This document shows, one piece after another, positions 31,400-44,021 of a stretch of DNA of 64,000 nucleotides (position 1 is the first letter of the stretch; the number at the start of each line of letters is the position of its first letter). The position numbers were made by a program, and so were the translations under genes. The notes beneath the pieces were generated by a model. That model was not told where the DNA came from. It made no database searches and saw nothing but the letters and a program-made list of their open reading frames with translations. The DNA comes from Anaeramoeba flamelloides. Taxonomy: Eukaryota; Metamonada; Anaeramoebidae. Location: the NCBI GenBank assembly GCA_027625915.1, contig JANTQA010000063.1, positions 6,653,501 to 6,717,500 on the forward strand, in the 5' to 3' direction.

Positions 31400-31891
31400 A
31401 ATCAAAATAGATCTATAAAAAATTTTTTATAAAAAAAAAAATTTAAGGGATCTTCGACTATAAGTTCATATTTGAAAATATTTCAAACTTATCAAACTAA
31501 CTACGAAAAATATTTAGAACATCACTTTGAATTATATCTGTTTTTCGATTTAAAATCGAAATTATGAAATATTAAAATCAGAATTTAGCATAAACTTGAA
31601 AGGTGAAAGTTGTTGAAATTCTGAAAATTTAGCATTTAGTTTAAAAGATATTTCAATGGGTGGATAAATTTAACTGGGGTTATAAAACTCTTTCAATAGG
31701 AGTTTTAGAAACAATTCCCCGTGTTTTAACCTCAAAGTATAGTTCTAATATACATTTTTCTCTCTATTATAAAATTGACGGTTTTTCATTTTTTTTTCAA
31801 CAAATTTAGGTGTTTTCATAAAATATCGACTTTTATTATAGAAAATTAATTTCTTTATCTTGGTAATTTCCATGTCAATATTGGAATGGCT

Positions 31892-31922
<31 letters not shown>

Positions 31923-32168
31923 ATTCTTGATAATCATCATAAAGAAAAAACTTTTATAATATTTTGATTTCTCTAATTTGAAAATATGAAGAGATTTATT
32001 TCTATAATGTTTTTTTTTTTTTTAAACAAAATTGAAAAGTAAATAAATCCAAATTAATGATATTCTTCATTATAACAAAAAAAAAAAAGATGTGAATAAA
32101 ATAAATCGAAAAAATCATTTTATTCTTATTTTAACAAATATAATAAAAAAATAAAAAAAAAAAACAAA
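31400..32168. other. Intergenic, contains a (TTA)n microsatellite
   Basis: A+T-rich spacer downstream of the CAP-Gly gene, with a TTA trinucleotide run at about 31894-31920. No other feature seen. Confidence 0.4.
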
Positions 32169-33176
32169 TTAATTAAGAGATTTTTCTGATTTTTCAATTA
32201 GTTCTTTAACAAATGAAATTTTGTCTTCCATTTGGGAATGCAAATTTTTGATTCCTCTTATTGTAACGATTGTATACAAAAGTTTTAGTTTATTCCAATT
32301 TTCTTTTTGAGGTCCAGAGTCTAAAATTTCGTCAATTAAGATATACAATTGTTCAGATTTGTTTTCCAAATTTAATTCGCTTGTTAAAATTTTCTTTTTT
32401 GCCGATTGGAGGTGCTTTCTTGATTTTAGTTCCTCAAGGGCATGCTTGTCTCTTCGTTTTTGCATTTCTTCACGTTTTTTCTTTTCCAATTGCAATTTTT
32501 CTTTTAATATCTTTATTTGTTCATCAGTGTTTTGCTTTTCGATACTTTTCACATTCTGATGCTCGTTTTGCACTTTCAAAAGCTTTTCTTTGACAAGCGC
32601 TAATTCCTTTTTTGCTTTGATTTTGTTTTGTTTTAATTCTGTGAGTCTTTGTTCGAATAATTTAGTGTCAACACCATTCCTATTTGGTGATCCGATCTTT
32701 TTGATACGATTCTTATTGCCAATCTCGATCGGCTTTTTTCTTCTCTTTTTGGTTTTCGTAAGCGACGTGCCGGTGCTTGGTGACGTTTTTGTTTTCGGTT
32801 TTGTTTTTGGTTTTGGCTTTGGCTTTGGTGAACTTTTCTTTGGTGAAGATGAGGGGCTTGCTGTTGATCCTCGGATCGGCTTTTTAGGCGAGAATTTTTT
32901 GTTGCCTAAATGAGTCGCCTTGAGGGCTCGCTTGCCTAAGGGACTATTGAGTCTTCGTAAAAGTGCAGGTTTTCGTACAAATACTCCGCATTTATCCCCA
33001 CACTTAAAATATGTTACACCTTCAATTGTTCCATTGTTTTTGCCTACAGGCTGATCCAATTCAATACCAACCCAAATTCCGCTATCAAAACGTGTTTTTC
33101 CAATAAACTTAATAGTGCCTGGGTTGCTACGAGAATCGATTGCCCGATCTCCAATAGTAATTGTAGTAATCGACAT
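32169..33176 (-). CDS. CAP-Gly domain coiled-coil microtubule-associated protein
   Basis: Single-exon gene of 335 residues with ATG at 33176. A CAP-Gly domain fills residues ~9-75 (GTIKFIGKTRFDSGIWVGIE, then GKNNGTIEGVTYFKC and GVFVRKPALLR). The hallmark GKNDG loop that grips the C-terminal EEY/F of tubulin or EB proteins reads GKNNG here. A basic Lys/Pro/Ser/Thr-rich linker (about 90-165, with PKPKPKPKTK repeats) resembles the microtubule-binding linkers of CLIP-type proteins. A long Lys/Glu coiled coil (about 170-290) and a short helical end follow. It most likely binds microtubules or plus ends as a dimer. Closest known architecture: CLIP, dynactin p150 or tubulin-cofactor families; which one is not clear from sequence alone. 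Confidence 0.92.
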   Translation of the reverse strand: MSITTITIGDRAIDSRSNPGTIKFIGKTRFDSGIWVGIELDQPVGKNNGTIEGVTYFKCGDKCGVFVRKPALLRRLNSPLGKRALKATHLGNKKFSPKKPIRGSTASPSSSPKKSSPKPKPKPKTKPKTKTSPSTGTSLTKTKKRRKKPIEIGNKNRIKKIGSPNRNGVDTKLFEQRLTELKQNKIKAKKELALVKEKLLKVQNEHQNVKSIEKQNTDEQIKILKEKLQLEKKKREEMQKRRDKHALEELKSRKHLQSAKKKILTSELNLENKSEQLYILIDEILDSGPQKENWNKLKLLYTIVTIRGIKNLHSQMEDKISFVKELIEKSEKSLN

Positions 33177-33394
33177 TGGTTTTTGTTTTTTCTTTTTTTT
33201 TTTTGCACTTTGGAGAAAAGTTGGGGTGTTAATTAGGAGAAAATTTTTGACAAAAAAGAAAAAGAAAATTTAAAAAAATGTTGTTTTTTCGAATAAATAA
33301 TTCTGGTGAAATTAAGAAGAATAAAATGTTGTATAGGGGATAAGGAGTTGAGAAATTCAGTTTTTGTATTTTAAGGTGTTTGTATTTTTTAAAA
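33177..33394. promoter_or_regulatory. Upstream region of the CAP-Gly gene
   Basis: Short T-rich spacer upstream of the ATG at 33176; no defined element. Confidence 0.3.
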
Positions 33395-34620
33395 AATAAA
33401 CTGAAATCTTTTAAAGATCTGTGAAAAAAATTTTTTTTATAATTTCTGTTTAGATTTCTTGAAATAGATGAGTTAACTTTATTGAAACAATTTATTTAAT
33501 TTGACTCTCTTTGTTGAAAACCAAAATTTTCACTGTTTCTAAGATAAATCTAAAAAAAGGGAACCTATAATAGTATTAAAAAAATAATTAATACTTAAAA
33601 ATTGTTTATTTGATTTTTATTTATATATTGAAAAGTATTGATTTAAGAAAAATATTTTTAATTATTTTTATTTGAATACAAATATCAAAAAAAAATTAAT
33701 ATTAATTGAAGTTGGGGTGATTTAATAAATGAATAAATTTGATAGAAGATTTTCTAAATTTTATCATCGAACTTTTAATCTATTATGCAAATTTGATTTA
33801 TCTTTGAATAATTGATATCTTAATTCGAATCCTAGCCTAGAAAAATAATAGGAGTTTAGTTGATTAAATAAATAATTTTGATAGAATTTTTACAAAAAGG
33901 ATCATCACTATAAATCAGATCTAAAAAGTAATAATTTTCTTATCTTGAAAAATTGAATAAAGTTATTTTCTTTTTTTCAGAAAATGAAATAAAATATATT
34001 ACAAAATTATTCAAAAATTGAAAAAAAATTATTTTACAAAATATTTTGGCCCCATTCGCATGAATATTTTGTAAAAAATTCAAATCATTTTTATCAGGAA
34101 AAATTTGTATTTGGATTTTGAGGATAAAATTACCAAATTCCCAAATATCTTCAACGAAATATTTAGTAAAAAAACCACATTCATATTAAATGTTAAACCA
34201 CAAATTTGTAATTAAAAATTTTATAATTATTTGAAAATTTTAAAGGTTACTGCAATACTTTTTTGAACAGTACTTGGATTTTTCAATATGTTGTTTTTAT
34301 CTGGATGTTGTATTTATCAAAAGTATTAACTCAAAACAGTAAAAAAAAATCTTTACTTTCATATTCATAACAATAAATAATTTTTATTGTGTAATAAATA
34401 AGAAAATGTATAGAACTAATTATTTTTATAATGTAAGACCAAAAATGTTTTAAGAATTTTCTTTTTCAAAAAAAAGTGGAAAATATTAATTTGATCTCAC
34501 AAAAAAAATATTCTTTTTGGAGGTTTCTTCACCAATCAGACTTTTGTCACACTTTATATATCTATAAATTTTGTTAATATGAAATATCAGCAATAATATA
34601 TTTTAGTATCCTGTCCTTTA
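33395..34620. repeat. ~1.2 kb diverged repeat (family F), copy 1
   Basis: It matches 54945-56160 along its length: GAAATAGATGAGTTAAC, TTGAAGTTGGGGTGATTTAA, AATAAATTTGATAGAAGATT, a TTTTGAGGATAAAATT..CCCAAATATCTTCA block and TTTGATCTCAC..AAAAAATATTCTTTT. Ends are undefined and no ORF survives; an old, low-copy repeat of unknown type. Confidence 0.6.
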
Positions 34621-35794
34621 TTGTGAAACACTGATACTTTGTTTATTGTTTACACTTTAAAATATGAACATTATAATAATCCAAGTTCTATTTCAAGAAA
34701 GAAATTCAAATTGTTAACAAGTTGGAAGGTACCCTATTGGTGGTTTGAGAAATGGAACCAAAAACTTAAATCTGTTCATTCATGATTTTTTTAATCCAAA
34801 AAACATTGGAATAAATAAAAGTTATTCCGAACACAAAAAGTGTGTTAGTACAATTATCTATTTTGTTACTGTTTTAAATGAGTAATCAATACATTCCAAC
34901 TAACTTTTAATAAAAAATATATACTCTTTTTTCATGAATAATATTATTTCAATTTATTCTTAATTTATTGGATCAGAAATAAGAAATAAAAAAAAAAAGA
35001 AAAATCTATTATTATTTATTAATTTGTACCAATATTATTTTTTAATGTTTGAAAACAATCAATAATAAAAATAATTAAATATTGATTAAATTTTCAAATA
35101 AGTAATAGTGCCCTAATAACCAAAGAACTGTTAGACCAAAAAAAAACAATTAAAAATACATTTTCACATAAAGATAAATATTAATATTAGTTAACATGAT
35201 ATTCATCCAGCAGTGGTGTAAATAACATTTTAGTCTTTTTAAGAACTATTTATTTTGTAATCAGATTTAATAATACCCAAAAAAAAAATCATTTTCGATT
35301 TCTGGTTGTTTTCATACAAAAAAATTTTAAAGAAAATAGATTGCAATTGGTGTACTTTATTTAATATTTGAACCTTGTTGTTTTATAGAGTATATTATGC
35401 TAAGAACTTAGTTTCTACCAAGGTTGATTCTTAAATTCAAGTTATTTGTTTTTGAATACAAATCACTTTAGTTTACAAAGGTTTGTATGTCTCTAAAAGT
35501 TTGATTAGTAAAAAAGTACAAAAATTTGATCTATTAAATCAAAAATAACCCCTTTTAAACCCCAATTAAAAAATGTTTAACATGCCAAAATTTAATTTTT
35601 GAAAAAAAAATATTATATAATCAATTCTTGAAGAAATCACAAATTAAAACAATTGTCTAATTCAACTATTAACACTTGTCTATAAAGTATAATACCCACA
35701 AAACAAACAATAAATAATTATCGACATAAATGAGTTCCCAATGTGTTAAACTTTTTTGGAGAGAACAAAATAAAAAATATTTTGGTAAATTTGT
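34621..35794. other. Intergenic, no gene seen
   Basis: A+T-rich DNA. A 53-codon open stretch (about 34722-34884) lacks domain or splice support and is within chance expectation. Confidence 0.35.
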
Positions 35795-35970
35795 TAAAAA
35801 ATCTATTAAGAATTATTAATCGGTAAAATGGTTAGATACTATCAAACAATTTTATTTGATTTCTTCTATTTTGAACAACCCAACTTTAAGCTAATATCAA
35901 TTGTTGAAAAAAAATTATTGATTGACTGAAACAAGTTAGGTAATTCAAAAAATAAAATGAAAATAAAAAA
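35795..35970 (+). repeat. Partial family B copy
   Basis: Shares the TTTGTTAAAAAATCTATT, TTAGATACTATCAA and TATCAATTGTTGAAAAAAAAT blocks with family B in plus orientation, strongly diverged. Confidence 0.4.
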
Positions 35971-36394
35971 CTAAAAGATAAAAAAATATTTTGATATTTT
36001 TCAAAAAATGAAAATTATTTCCAATTTGGATGAAATTGAATTATTATGATATTTTTGGCAATTTTAAATTTGTGGGAAATTTGAGCCTGTAGTTTATTAG
36101 GAAAAAAATCAAGAATTTTTGAAAATAATCTAAATTTAGATTCAATTTTAAAGATTTAATCTTCAGTTTTCGGACTTTGGTTGACAAAAAATATTTCTTA
36201 AATTTGTCTCAAAATAAAGATTAGTTGCAAAAAATTTCAGATTTTGAAATAATTCAATAATTAACTCTGAGATTTTCCTGTTAAATTTATTTCATAAATT
36301 TGAAAAATATTGATAAAAAACGAAATTACAATAATTTGTAGATAGTTTGAACTGTTTAAAGAATACAAATACTACATTTTATCTTCAATTTGGA

Positions 36395-36730
36395 AATATA
36401 TTTAATTTTAAAACAACTTTTTCATTGTTTTTGAATTTCTATTTTATTTTCATTTCGTTTTTTTCAAGCTTACATAAGATGTTTTGTTAGATCTAGAACT
36501 TTATTTTCAATAATATATAAATTTTTACTACTGATTTTGTGTGGTCGAAAAAATAATATATATTATATCAATTATATGTAATCATTTGATCAATCAATAA
36601 TTTTTGATAACATATCAACATTTTTATCAATATAATTTCTCTTTTAAGTTTGTATCATTATTTTGGACACATCATTTTTTTTTCAGTTCGTTTTATATTT
36701 TTTTCTTTTATTAGAATAAAAATAGACAGA
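36395..36730 (-). repeat. Partial family B copy, inverted
   Basis: Read on the minus strand it matches the centre of 6556-7097, including ATGTGTCCAAAATAATGATA (on plus: ATCATTATTTTGGACACATC), ATTGATTGATCAAATGAT and the GATCTAACAAAACATC block. Both TIR ends are absent. Confidence 0.6.
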
Positions 36731-36942
36731 TATTTAAACATTAATGCAATGTAACTTGACTTGATTTATATCAAGTTAGCAAAAATTCAAAACATTGTGA
36801 TTTTTTTCCTAATTTTTGATTTTGAGTATTTCAAAAAATTGAATGTTGTGTTTATAAACAAGAAATTTTTTTTTACCTCTTAAAAATATACCGGTTAACA
36901 ACCCACTTTCAAAAATAAAAAAAAATCATTCTTTTTGTTTTT

Positions 36943-37141
36943 TACAGTAAGTTCTACTTTTAAGGCACAAACGTTAAATGAAATTTAAAGCACAATAAAA
37001 ATCTGATTTTAAGGTATAAAATCGAGATTCTAGTAAAATAATATGTATTAAAAAAAATTACCAAGTTTGTGCCTTAATTTGAGATTTTTGTGTATTTAAA
37101 ATTGTGTTGAAAGTTTGTACTTTAAAAGTGGAAATGAATGT
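36943..37141. mobile_element. ~199 bp TIR element (family K), copy 2
   Basis: Left end TACAGTAAGTTCTACTTTTA, then AGGCACAA; the right end reads TTTGTACTTTAAAAGTGGAA to about 37141, an imperfect inverted match. The internal AAGGCACAA / TTGTGCCTTAA motifs are those of 7190-7497. Confidence 0.6.
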
Positions 37142-39633
37142 CTTTTATGATTCTTTAATAAATCTTGAAATTAAAAAATCAAAAAATACTCAATTTTGGT
37201 AGTTCTGAATATTTGTTATTAAATAGTGTACTACTAATTATTTAAATTTCATTAAGAAATGATAAAAGTAATTAAAAAAAAGAAAAAATTATATTTTCAA
37301 TAACATATATAATAGATAGTTTAAAGTAATTTGAGCCTTCAACTAATATCATTTATACCTAATAATAACATATTTTGATTCTAGGTAGATTAAGGTGATG
37401 TTAATACCTTAAGAAAGTTATTTTAAAGATAAAAATAAAAGAAAATAATACAAGTTTAGCTTGAAAAAATAGCAAGTAAAATAGAAATCAGATAATTTCG
37501 AAATATCTTAGAAATACACATATAATCATGTATCTAAACAAACGGGATTATTGCCTAGTATATATGTTTGAAGAAAATAAACTTAGATATTTACAATTAA
37601 TTTATTAGTATGGAGTTGTAAAAAAAGTTATTTTAAGGTGAGTAGAAACACAATAATAACTATGAAAATTGAAATATTCGGTTTGTTGATTAAAAATTAT
37701 ATTAGTTCTCGTTGGTTCTAAATTACGAAAAAATTTAAATAAAAAAAAATCTAAAACTATAAATTTTTTTTAATAGTGTCAATTTTTTAAAAACTAGTCC
37801 TTTTATATGATGGTAATCTTTTAACATTATTAAACAATTTTATATTAATTTATTAAATTATTTTTTCTTACCTTACTTGATAATGTTTTAGCAACCATTT
37901 TATTATTAATAAAATAATAAAAAGCCTTTTTTTTTTATCTTACAAAAGTATCAGAATATTTTCTAGATAATTTTTTTGAATTTTAAAAAATACAAATATA
38001 TACTTATTTTATAGTTCATAAACTATAATATTTAAAGGTTTTTTTACCATATTTACTCTACTACAACTAAAAAGTTTAACAAAATATATCCGAACAATAA
38101 AATTAAAAAAAAAACATAACTATTGCATTTACAATTCTAATAATTTGTTATTATGTGCTTTTTAAAAAATATCACTTTGGTTCATTATAATTATTCATTT
38201 CGAAGAACAAAAGATTAATTTAGTATTATTATTCCAATTCCTGACCAGTTTTAGTAAAATGTGTAATTATTAGGTTTTGTGAGAATCTATTTTAGAAGAG
38301 TAAATTGTAAATCATGATAGAGGTTTTCATATCAGTGTTAAAAATTAATTTTAATTTCTTACTTTGTATCTTTTCAAGTAATTTTAACATCTTTTAGAAT
38401 TTAATAAATTAATAATTTGATTACACAAATATTTTCAAAGAAAAAATCAATTTTGAACAATAAACTAAAATAAACAAATTAAACGAGTCATTAGATCAAA
38501 GGATATTTTTAGTCTAAATCTAGGCTTGGTTGCTGGGCTGATTGAACGTTAATTTGGGAAATACTTATTTTTTGAATAATCGATGAATCCCAACTTATTA
38601 TTATATTAGATTAACTAAGAATAAAAATACATACCAGAATAAAAGAAATCATTAAAGTATTCTATATTGTAATTCTATTTAGTTGAAAAAATTACTTTAC
38701 AAGATCATTTTTTAAAAACAGTTAATTTTAACTCAAAGTATTTCACGAATTGTTTAATATAAAATGATCAATCTTAAGATTGTTATTCGATTTATCCCCT
38801 TTTTAATAATCAAGCCCAAATTGTGACTGTTTGTAAATATTGAGTTAGTTCAATTTCAGTAATAGTCTAATATCAGTAGTCTACCAATTTCATTTTTTTT
38901 TTAATTTACAATTAGATCTGAAAAATGTCTTGTTTATTTAATACGGGATTTTTTTTGATTTTTATATCAAAATTGTTCCAGTGAAAAATACTATATTAAA
39001 TTTTTTTTCCAGAATAAAATAAAATACCATCATAAAATTTTGAGATACAAATAAAAGGTAAACAACTAAATCTTCACTAAAATTAGATTAAACAAATCAA
39101 CTTAACACTCTATAGTGTCATTTAATTTTAACTTTAAAATTAAAATTCATAAAATGATTTTTAACACATACTTTTAATGCTAAAAAGCAACTATATATAT
39201 CCAAAGTAAAAAATGTTATTTTCCAATCTTCTTTGAATTTATTAAATAAATGAAAATTTTGACTGTATGGTGACTACTTCCTTAAAATAAATTTGCACTA
39301 CTTTTTATGAAATCTTCTGTTTTCTGTCCCAAAAAAAAAAAAAAAAAAAAAAAAATTAGAAACAAATTGTGGAAGAATTTTAAATCTTTTTTAGAATTTT
39401 ATTTTTAAGTGTTGTTTTTTTTTTTTTTTTACATTCCCCATAAAGTTCAAAATATAAGAAATATTTTTGAGAAAAAAAAAAAAAAAGTTAATAAAAAGTA
39501 ATAATTTGAATGAGAAAAGGGATAAAATCTTAACCAAATCGTAACAAAAAAAAAAAAAAAAAGAAAGAGAAATAGAAGACAAAAAAAAAGAGAATGAGTG
39601 GAATAGTTTTAAAAAATTATCAAATTGGAGTAT
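37142..39633. other. Intergenic, no supported feature
   Basis: Long A+T-rich region downstream of the SDR gene with poly-A and poly-T tracts (for example 39332-39354). I saw no coding-like exon, RNA gene or clear TIR pair. Confidence 0.4.
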
Positions 39634-41104
39634 TTATTTCCATAAATTAGGGAATAAATTAAGTTTGGTAAAGTAATTAATTTGTTCTTCTAATAATTCC
39701 TTGGTCATTTTAGGGTGTTTATATTCAAAAGAAAGATCTGATTCAATTTTTGATCCGTCAATGTAGAGAGGATTGTTATACAATAATTCTTGATCAAGAT
39801 AAGGTGTAAGAGGAGTTGAAAGGATGCCGTGATCTTTACAGAGAGAAGCCCAAGGTTCGAGATGCTTTTCGTTAACATCTTCTGTTACCGATTTCATGTT
39901 GACTTTAGCAAGGTTGGACATAACCTTTCCAATAAATCCTGTTTTAATTCCAAAGATTTCTTCTAATAAGGTATTGATTTTGGATTGGGTTGTGTCGTTT
40001 TTGTCACACAAATTGTATGTTTTTCCATTTTCTCCCTTTTGGACTAATAACCAAAGTGCTGAGCATACATCAAAAACGTGTACAGTGTTGAGTCTAAGAT
40101 CACCGTTCCATAAAAATTTCATTTTTTCATCTAATTTTTTATAAACTGCTGCGGTGATGATTCTTGGGGCTTTTTTATTGTCAAAAATTAAAAAAAAATT
40201 CATTGTTAAATGAAAGAAAAAAAAAAGATAAAATGAAGATTTTTAGTTTAAAAAAAATTGATGTCTTGGTGAAGGAAGAAGTGGAAGAAGAAGTGGAGAA
40301 AAAAAAAAAACTAACAAATTCCAAAAATATCTCCTGGTCCATAAACACAAGATGGCCTGACAATGATTAAATTTTGAAGGCCGAGTTCTTTTAATTTTTC
40401 TTCACATTCAAGTTTGGAGGTAGCAAGTCTAGTCCATGGCTTGAGGTCACCTTCTTCATTTGAGATTTTCTTGTTAGCCTTGTAGACTTGTGCTGTTGAT
40501 ACTTCAATATATTTTGGTACTTTTCTTTTGACTGCCTCTTTGGCACATTTGATCGATACGTCAAGAGTTTTTTCTTGATAGACTTCTGCAGTTTGTCCGT
40601 ATTTCGTTTCGCCTGCAAGATTGATGACACAATCCCAACCACCATCTGGATCTTCATAACACTTTTCAATTGAAGCTATGAAGTAATTTTTTTAATTTGT
40701 AAGAGTTACATAAAGAAAAATTGATTAATTGTAAAGAAAGAAAAAAAGATAAAAAAGATAAAATAAAAAAATTTAAAAATTTGCAAATTTTTTTTTTATT
40801 TGAAAACAAAGAAAAAGAAAATTAAAAAAAGTAAAATATTTTGCAAAAAATTAAAAAGAAAAAAAAAAAATTAAAGAAAAAAATAATAAGAAAAGGATAA
40901 TTTACTTGGGCTATTAAGATTTCCTTGTTTAAATTCAACAATTTCGTTTTCAAAAGCTTTTGTGATTTCTTCTGAAAAATAAGCAATTGCTGGGAATTGT
41001 TTATCAATTACCTTAATTTTTGAACAGCAATTGTTATCGACTAAGTATTTTACAAGATTTCTTCCAATGAAACCAGTTCCTCCGAGGATTAAAAGTCTAG
41101 ACAT
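39634..41104 (-). CDS. Extended/atypical SDR, NAD-dependent epimerase/dehydratase family
   Basis: Three exons on the minus strand: 41104-40906, 40675-40316 and 40169-39634; introns of 230 bp and 146 bp are GT..AG and both phase 1; product 364 residues. Exon 1 carries the Rossmann nucleotide motif GGTGFIG (residues 8-14). Exon 2 has INLAGETKYGQ, IEVSTAQVY and KPWTRLATSKLECEEKL, then RPSCVYGPGDIFGI. Joining restores GI-S-PRIITAAVYKKL, and exon 3 continues KMKFLWNGDLRLNTVHVFDV. This order matches a eukaryotic epimerase-like family found in fungi and protists. The usual YxxxK active-site Tyr position is Leu (LATSK), which fits the atypical SDR class. It probably binds NAD(P) in the cytosol; substrate unknown. 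Confidence 0.9.
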
Positions 41105-41258
41105 TGTTGAGTATTAAAAAAAATAATTTGTATTCTTTTCATTGAAAAACAAAGGAGAAAAAAAAAAAAAAAAAGAAAGTTTTGAGTAAGTGGTGAGTTG
41201 TTTGTTTCGAAAAAGGATTGTAGTTTTTCAGACAACAAGATTATATGAAGAGATTATA

Positions 41259-41296
<38 letters not shown>

Positions 41297-41546
41297 AATT
41301 ATTGAAAAAAATTATACATTCTGGGGAAAAAAAACAAAAATGAAAAATAAAAGTTTTAAAAATATAAATTGATAAATCCTTAAAAAAATGGCTGTTATTC
41401 ATTTCCGTTTTATACAAATATAATTAAATCTGAAATCATTATATTAATTAATCCCAATTTTTCCCAAAATTTTTGTACTTTTTTGAGATAATATTTGTTG
41501 TCAATGGGACATTAACCATTTTCAACAGGAAATGTGATTATCTGAT
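41105..41546. promoter_or_regulatory. Upstream region of the SDR gene
   Basis: Contains poly-A runs (about 41158-41175 and 41261-41294). It may be shared as a divergent promoter if the candidate plus-strand gene at 41547 is real. Confidence 0.3.
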
Positions 41547-42450
41547 ATGGAAAATGATGACAAATTCAAAAGATATACTTTTGAACAAAGCCTCAAGAAA
41601 AGACAAGTGGGGATTGATCTTTTTCGACTTTCACGATTTCTTTATTATTTCTTTTCCAAAAGCTTTGTAGGAAGTGATTTTTAAAAACAATATGAAATCT
41701 TTTTTTCCAGTTTTCTTTCCTCATCTTTTTTGTATTGTTCAAAATTGTGACACACAAATTTGTTGAAATTAAAAAGAAGACAAAAAATAATACACTTTCA
41801 TTTGAATCTTTTCTTAAAAATAGGATTTTTCATTCTTTTTTTCAATTTTGAAAAAAATTATTTTCTTGAAAAGAGATCGGAGGAATTTCAAAAATTTCAA
41901 AAGACAGAACCATCTCTTGGGATAAATGACGTAAAAGCACATCACAATTTTGGATTCATATCAAGAAAGCAAATAAATAAAAAAAAAGAAAATTAAATTA
42001 AAAAATCGTTTAGTTTTATTTGAAAAAAATCAACACATAAAACTTTGTTTATTGATTTTCTATTGAAGCTGGAGTTTGTAATGCAAGTGACTTAAATTTA
42101 GTCTTGTGTTTATGTGGTGAACATTGAAATATCAAAAAACAATTATCAATAAAGTCAACAAAGTTTTGGTGCAAAAATAATCAGCTAAGAAATTTTAAAT
42201 CCCCATCCTAAATTTCAAAACTGTGTTCACTTTTTATCGAAGACCTATTCATAAAGAGATCTAATAAAACTACTATAAACGATAAGACAAAATATTTAAG
42301 GATTATTAAAGTTCTATTATGAAAAAAAATTCGAAAAAAGAAGGATTTAAGTGGAAAATTTATCTTAAGGGAGCAGAAACGATAAAGGAAACTTTTTCAA
42401 TTTTTTGCAATTTTGCATATGATAAGAAAATAACATTTTTTACTTTGGTT
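41547..42450 (+). CDS. Candidate multi-exon gene, possible PEX11-like N-terminus
   Basis: Three coding-like segments can be chained in phase 0: 41547-41666 (ATG, 40 codons, ends before GTAGGA), 41874-41930 (19 codons, ends before GTAAAA) and about 42340-42450 (ends before GTAACT). The first two give SLKKRQVGIDLFRLSRFLYY and EEFQKFQKTEPSLGIND. The pattern L..t.GrDkl.R..r%l.yy followed by a helix ending SLG is the N-terminal pattern of the peroxisomal membrane-shaping protein PEX11. The third segment (WKIYLKGAETIKETF) could continue it. The acceptor of segment 2 lacks a good pyrimidine tract, the acceptor of segment 3 is a guess, and later exons were not found. It could instead be chance open frames. 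Confidence 0.27.
42034..42172. repeat. Small inverted repeat, ~22 bp imperfect arms
   Basis: ACATAAAACTTTGTTTATTG at 42034 pairs imperfectly with CAATAAAGTCAACAAAGTTT near 42147-42166. A probable short MITE; it would lie within an intron of the candidate gene above. Confidence 0.35.
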
Positions 42451-42462
42451 GTAACTCAATAA

Positions 42463-43567
42463 TTTTTATTATTTAAAGTACAGTATGTTAAATAACCGGT
42501 GTTGTCTTAAATATTTATTTTCAAACTTTTATTATGGTTTTTTCAAAAATGTGTTTTTAAGTGTTGTTTTTCAACTTTTTTGATATTGTTTTCTTTTTTT
42601 GTCTGTTGTTGAAATGAAAAGTTTTCAAAGGTCTCATAATTTTTAAAAAGGGAAGTCTATCTCGAATATAATACTGTCATTCTCTAAGTTATAAAAGAAA
42701 TTTTTATATTCAAAGTTAACTAAAATATTATCTCCTATTTTGAATGAAAAATTGAAAGATCTTATTATAATCAATGAAAATTGATCTTTTAAGAGATTTA
42801 ATTTCCTCTCATCCGATTAAACTTGTTGAAAATGAATTGATTTCTAAATAATTTGGTCATTGGCCAAGTTCTTGTAGAATTTTAATCAGATAAAATATTG
42901 GCTCATTAACTATTGATTCAATATGAAATATTGCTTTAATTGGGATTCTTATCTCATCCAATAAAGGAAAAAAAAGAATGAAAACAAATAAATAAAGGCA
43001 ACCAATTACAAAATATGGACTAGGAGACGAGAGGCTAAAGGAAAAAAGGAAAACGAAATGATCTAATTGTTTATTGATTTTCTAAAAAAAATTTGAAAAA
43101 ATAATATCATATTTTTGAAACATGTGAAGATACAAGTAAAAAAGGTTTTAAGAAACTCTTTTTTATCCTTTTTATTGATATTTTTTGTATTTACTCAAAT
43201 TGAAAGATTTGTTTGTTTTCAATTTTGGTGTTGTTTTGTTTAAATTTGGTTAAATTAGATCTTTTATCAGGAGATTGGACTTGAAGGCTCTAGAAAAACA
43301 CTTTGATAATATGATCTCTTGTACATTTTGTTTGATTTGAAAGTAGAGTTAAACTGGAATGTATTTATCGTAAAACACAAAATAAAAACCAAAAACCTGA
43401 GTTCAAGAAAAAATAAAAACATTGAAACAAAAAAAACAACACTTATTTCAAAAAAAACACTAATAATTTTCAAAAACTTAAAGAAGAACTTCAACTCGGT
43501 GATTTAAACAAACTGTACTTGATTCATTAGATTTTTTAATTTTTTTTTCAAAAGTCTCAAAGAAATT
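42463..43567. other. Intergenic, no supported feature
   Basis: A+T-rich DNA. Overlapping 62- to 75-codon frames on both strands at 43267-43507 are Lys/Thr-rich on one strand and Phe-rich on the other, with no domain. Confidence 0.35.
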
Positions 43568-43660
43568 GCCACAATAGAATGTTGGGTTGAATTACTTAAA
43601 ATAGTGTTTCGAATGTTGAATGATTTATCTTTTGTCCTTATCTCAACATTCTATTGTAGC
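43568..43660. repeat. Inverted repeat with 17 bp arms
   Basis: GCCACAATAGAATGTTG (43568-43584) pairs with CAACATTCTATTGTAGC (43644-43660) with one mismatch; loop about 59 bp. Probable hairpin MITE. Confidence 0.7.
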
Positions 43661-44021
43661 ATTTAATTTTTTCATTTTTTATAATTCATCATTTTTGAGA
43701 TTTTGTAAATCATGACAACAAAAAGCAATTAAAAATATCGTTTTTAAGTAACATTTGGAAAAAATGGATTTTTTATAAAATGAACAACAACATTACAATC
43801 GAGAGAATCACAAAAGAAAACATGAATGGGACTTTAATATCTATAGGGTTCCTAAAAAAACAATAATTAGATCAAAACATTACTTGTTATGATTTCAAAC
43901 AGTTGGATTTAGTGGAATTGGAGAAGTGAATATGATTATATTTTATCAAATTTTAAATCACAAAATAGCCATAAGTTTTATTCTAAGAATCTAAAATTAT
44001 CTTCCCCCCCCCAAAAAAAAC

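Noticed and set aside
34722-34884. 53-codon open stretch as an exon
   Set aside because: No acceptor/donor support or family resemblance; such lengths occur by chance in 64 kb times six frames.
42319-42700. Resemblance to a HUS1/PCNA-type clamp protein
   Set aside because: A short MKK..FKWKIYLKG match and an EVYLEYN stretch were tempting, but no exon joins them in phase and the intervening motifs are missing.
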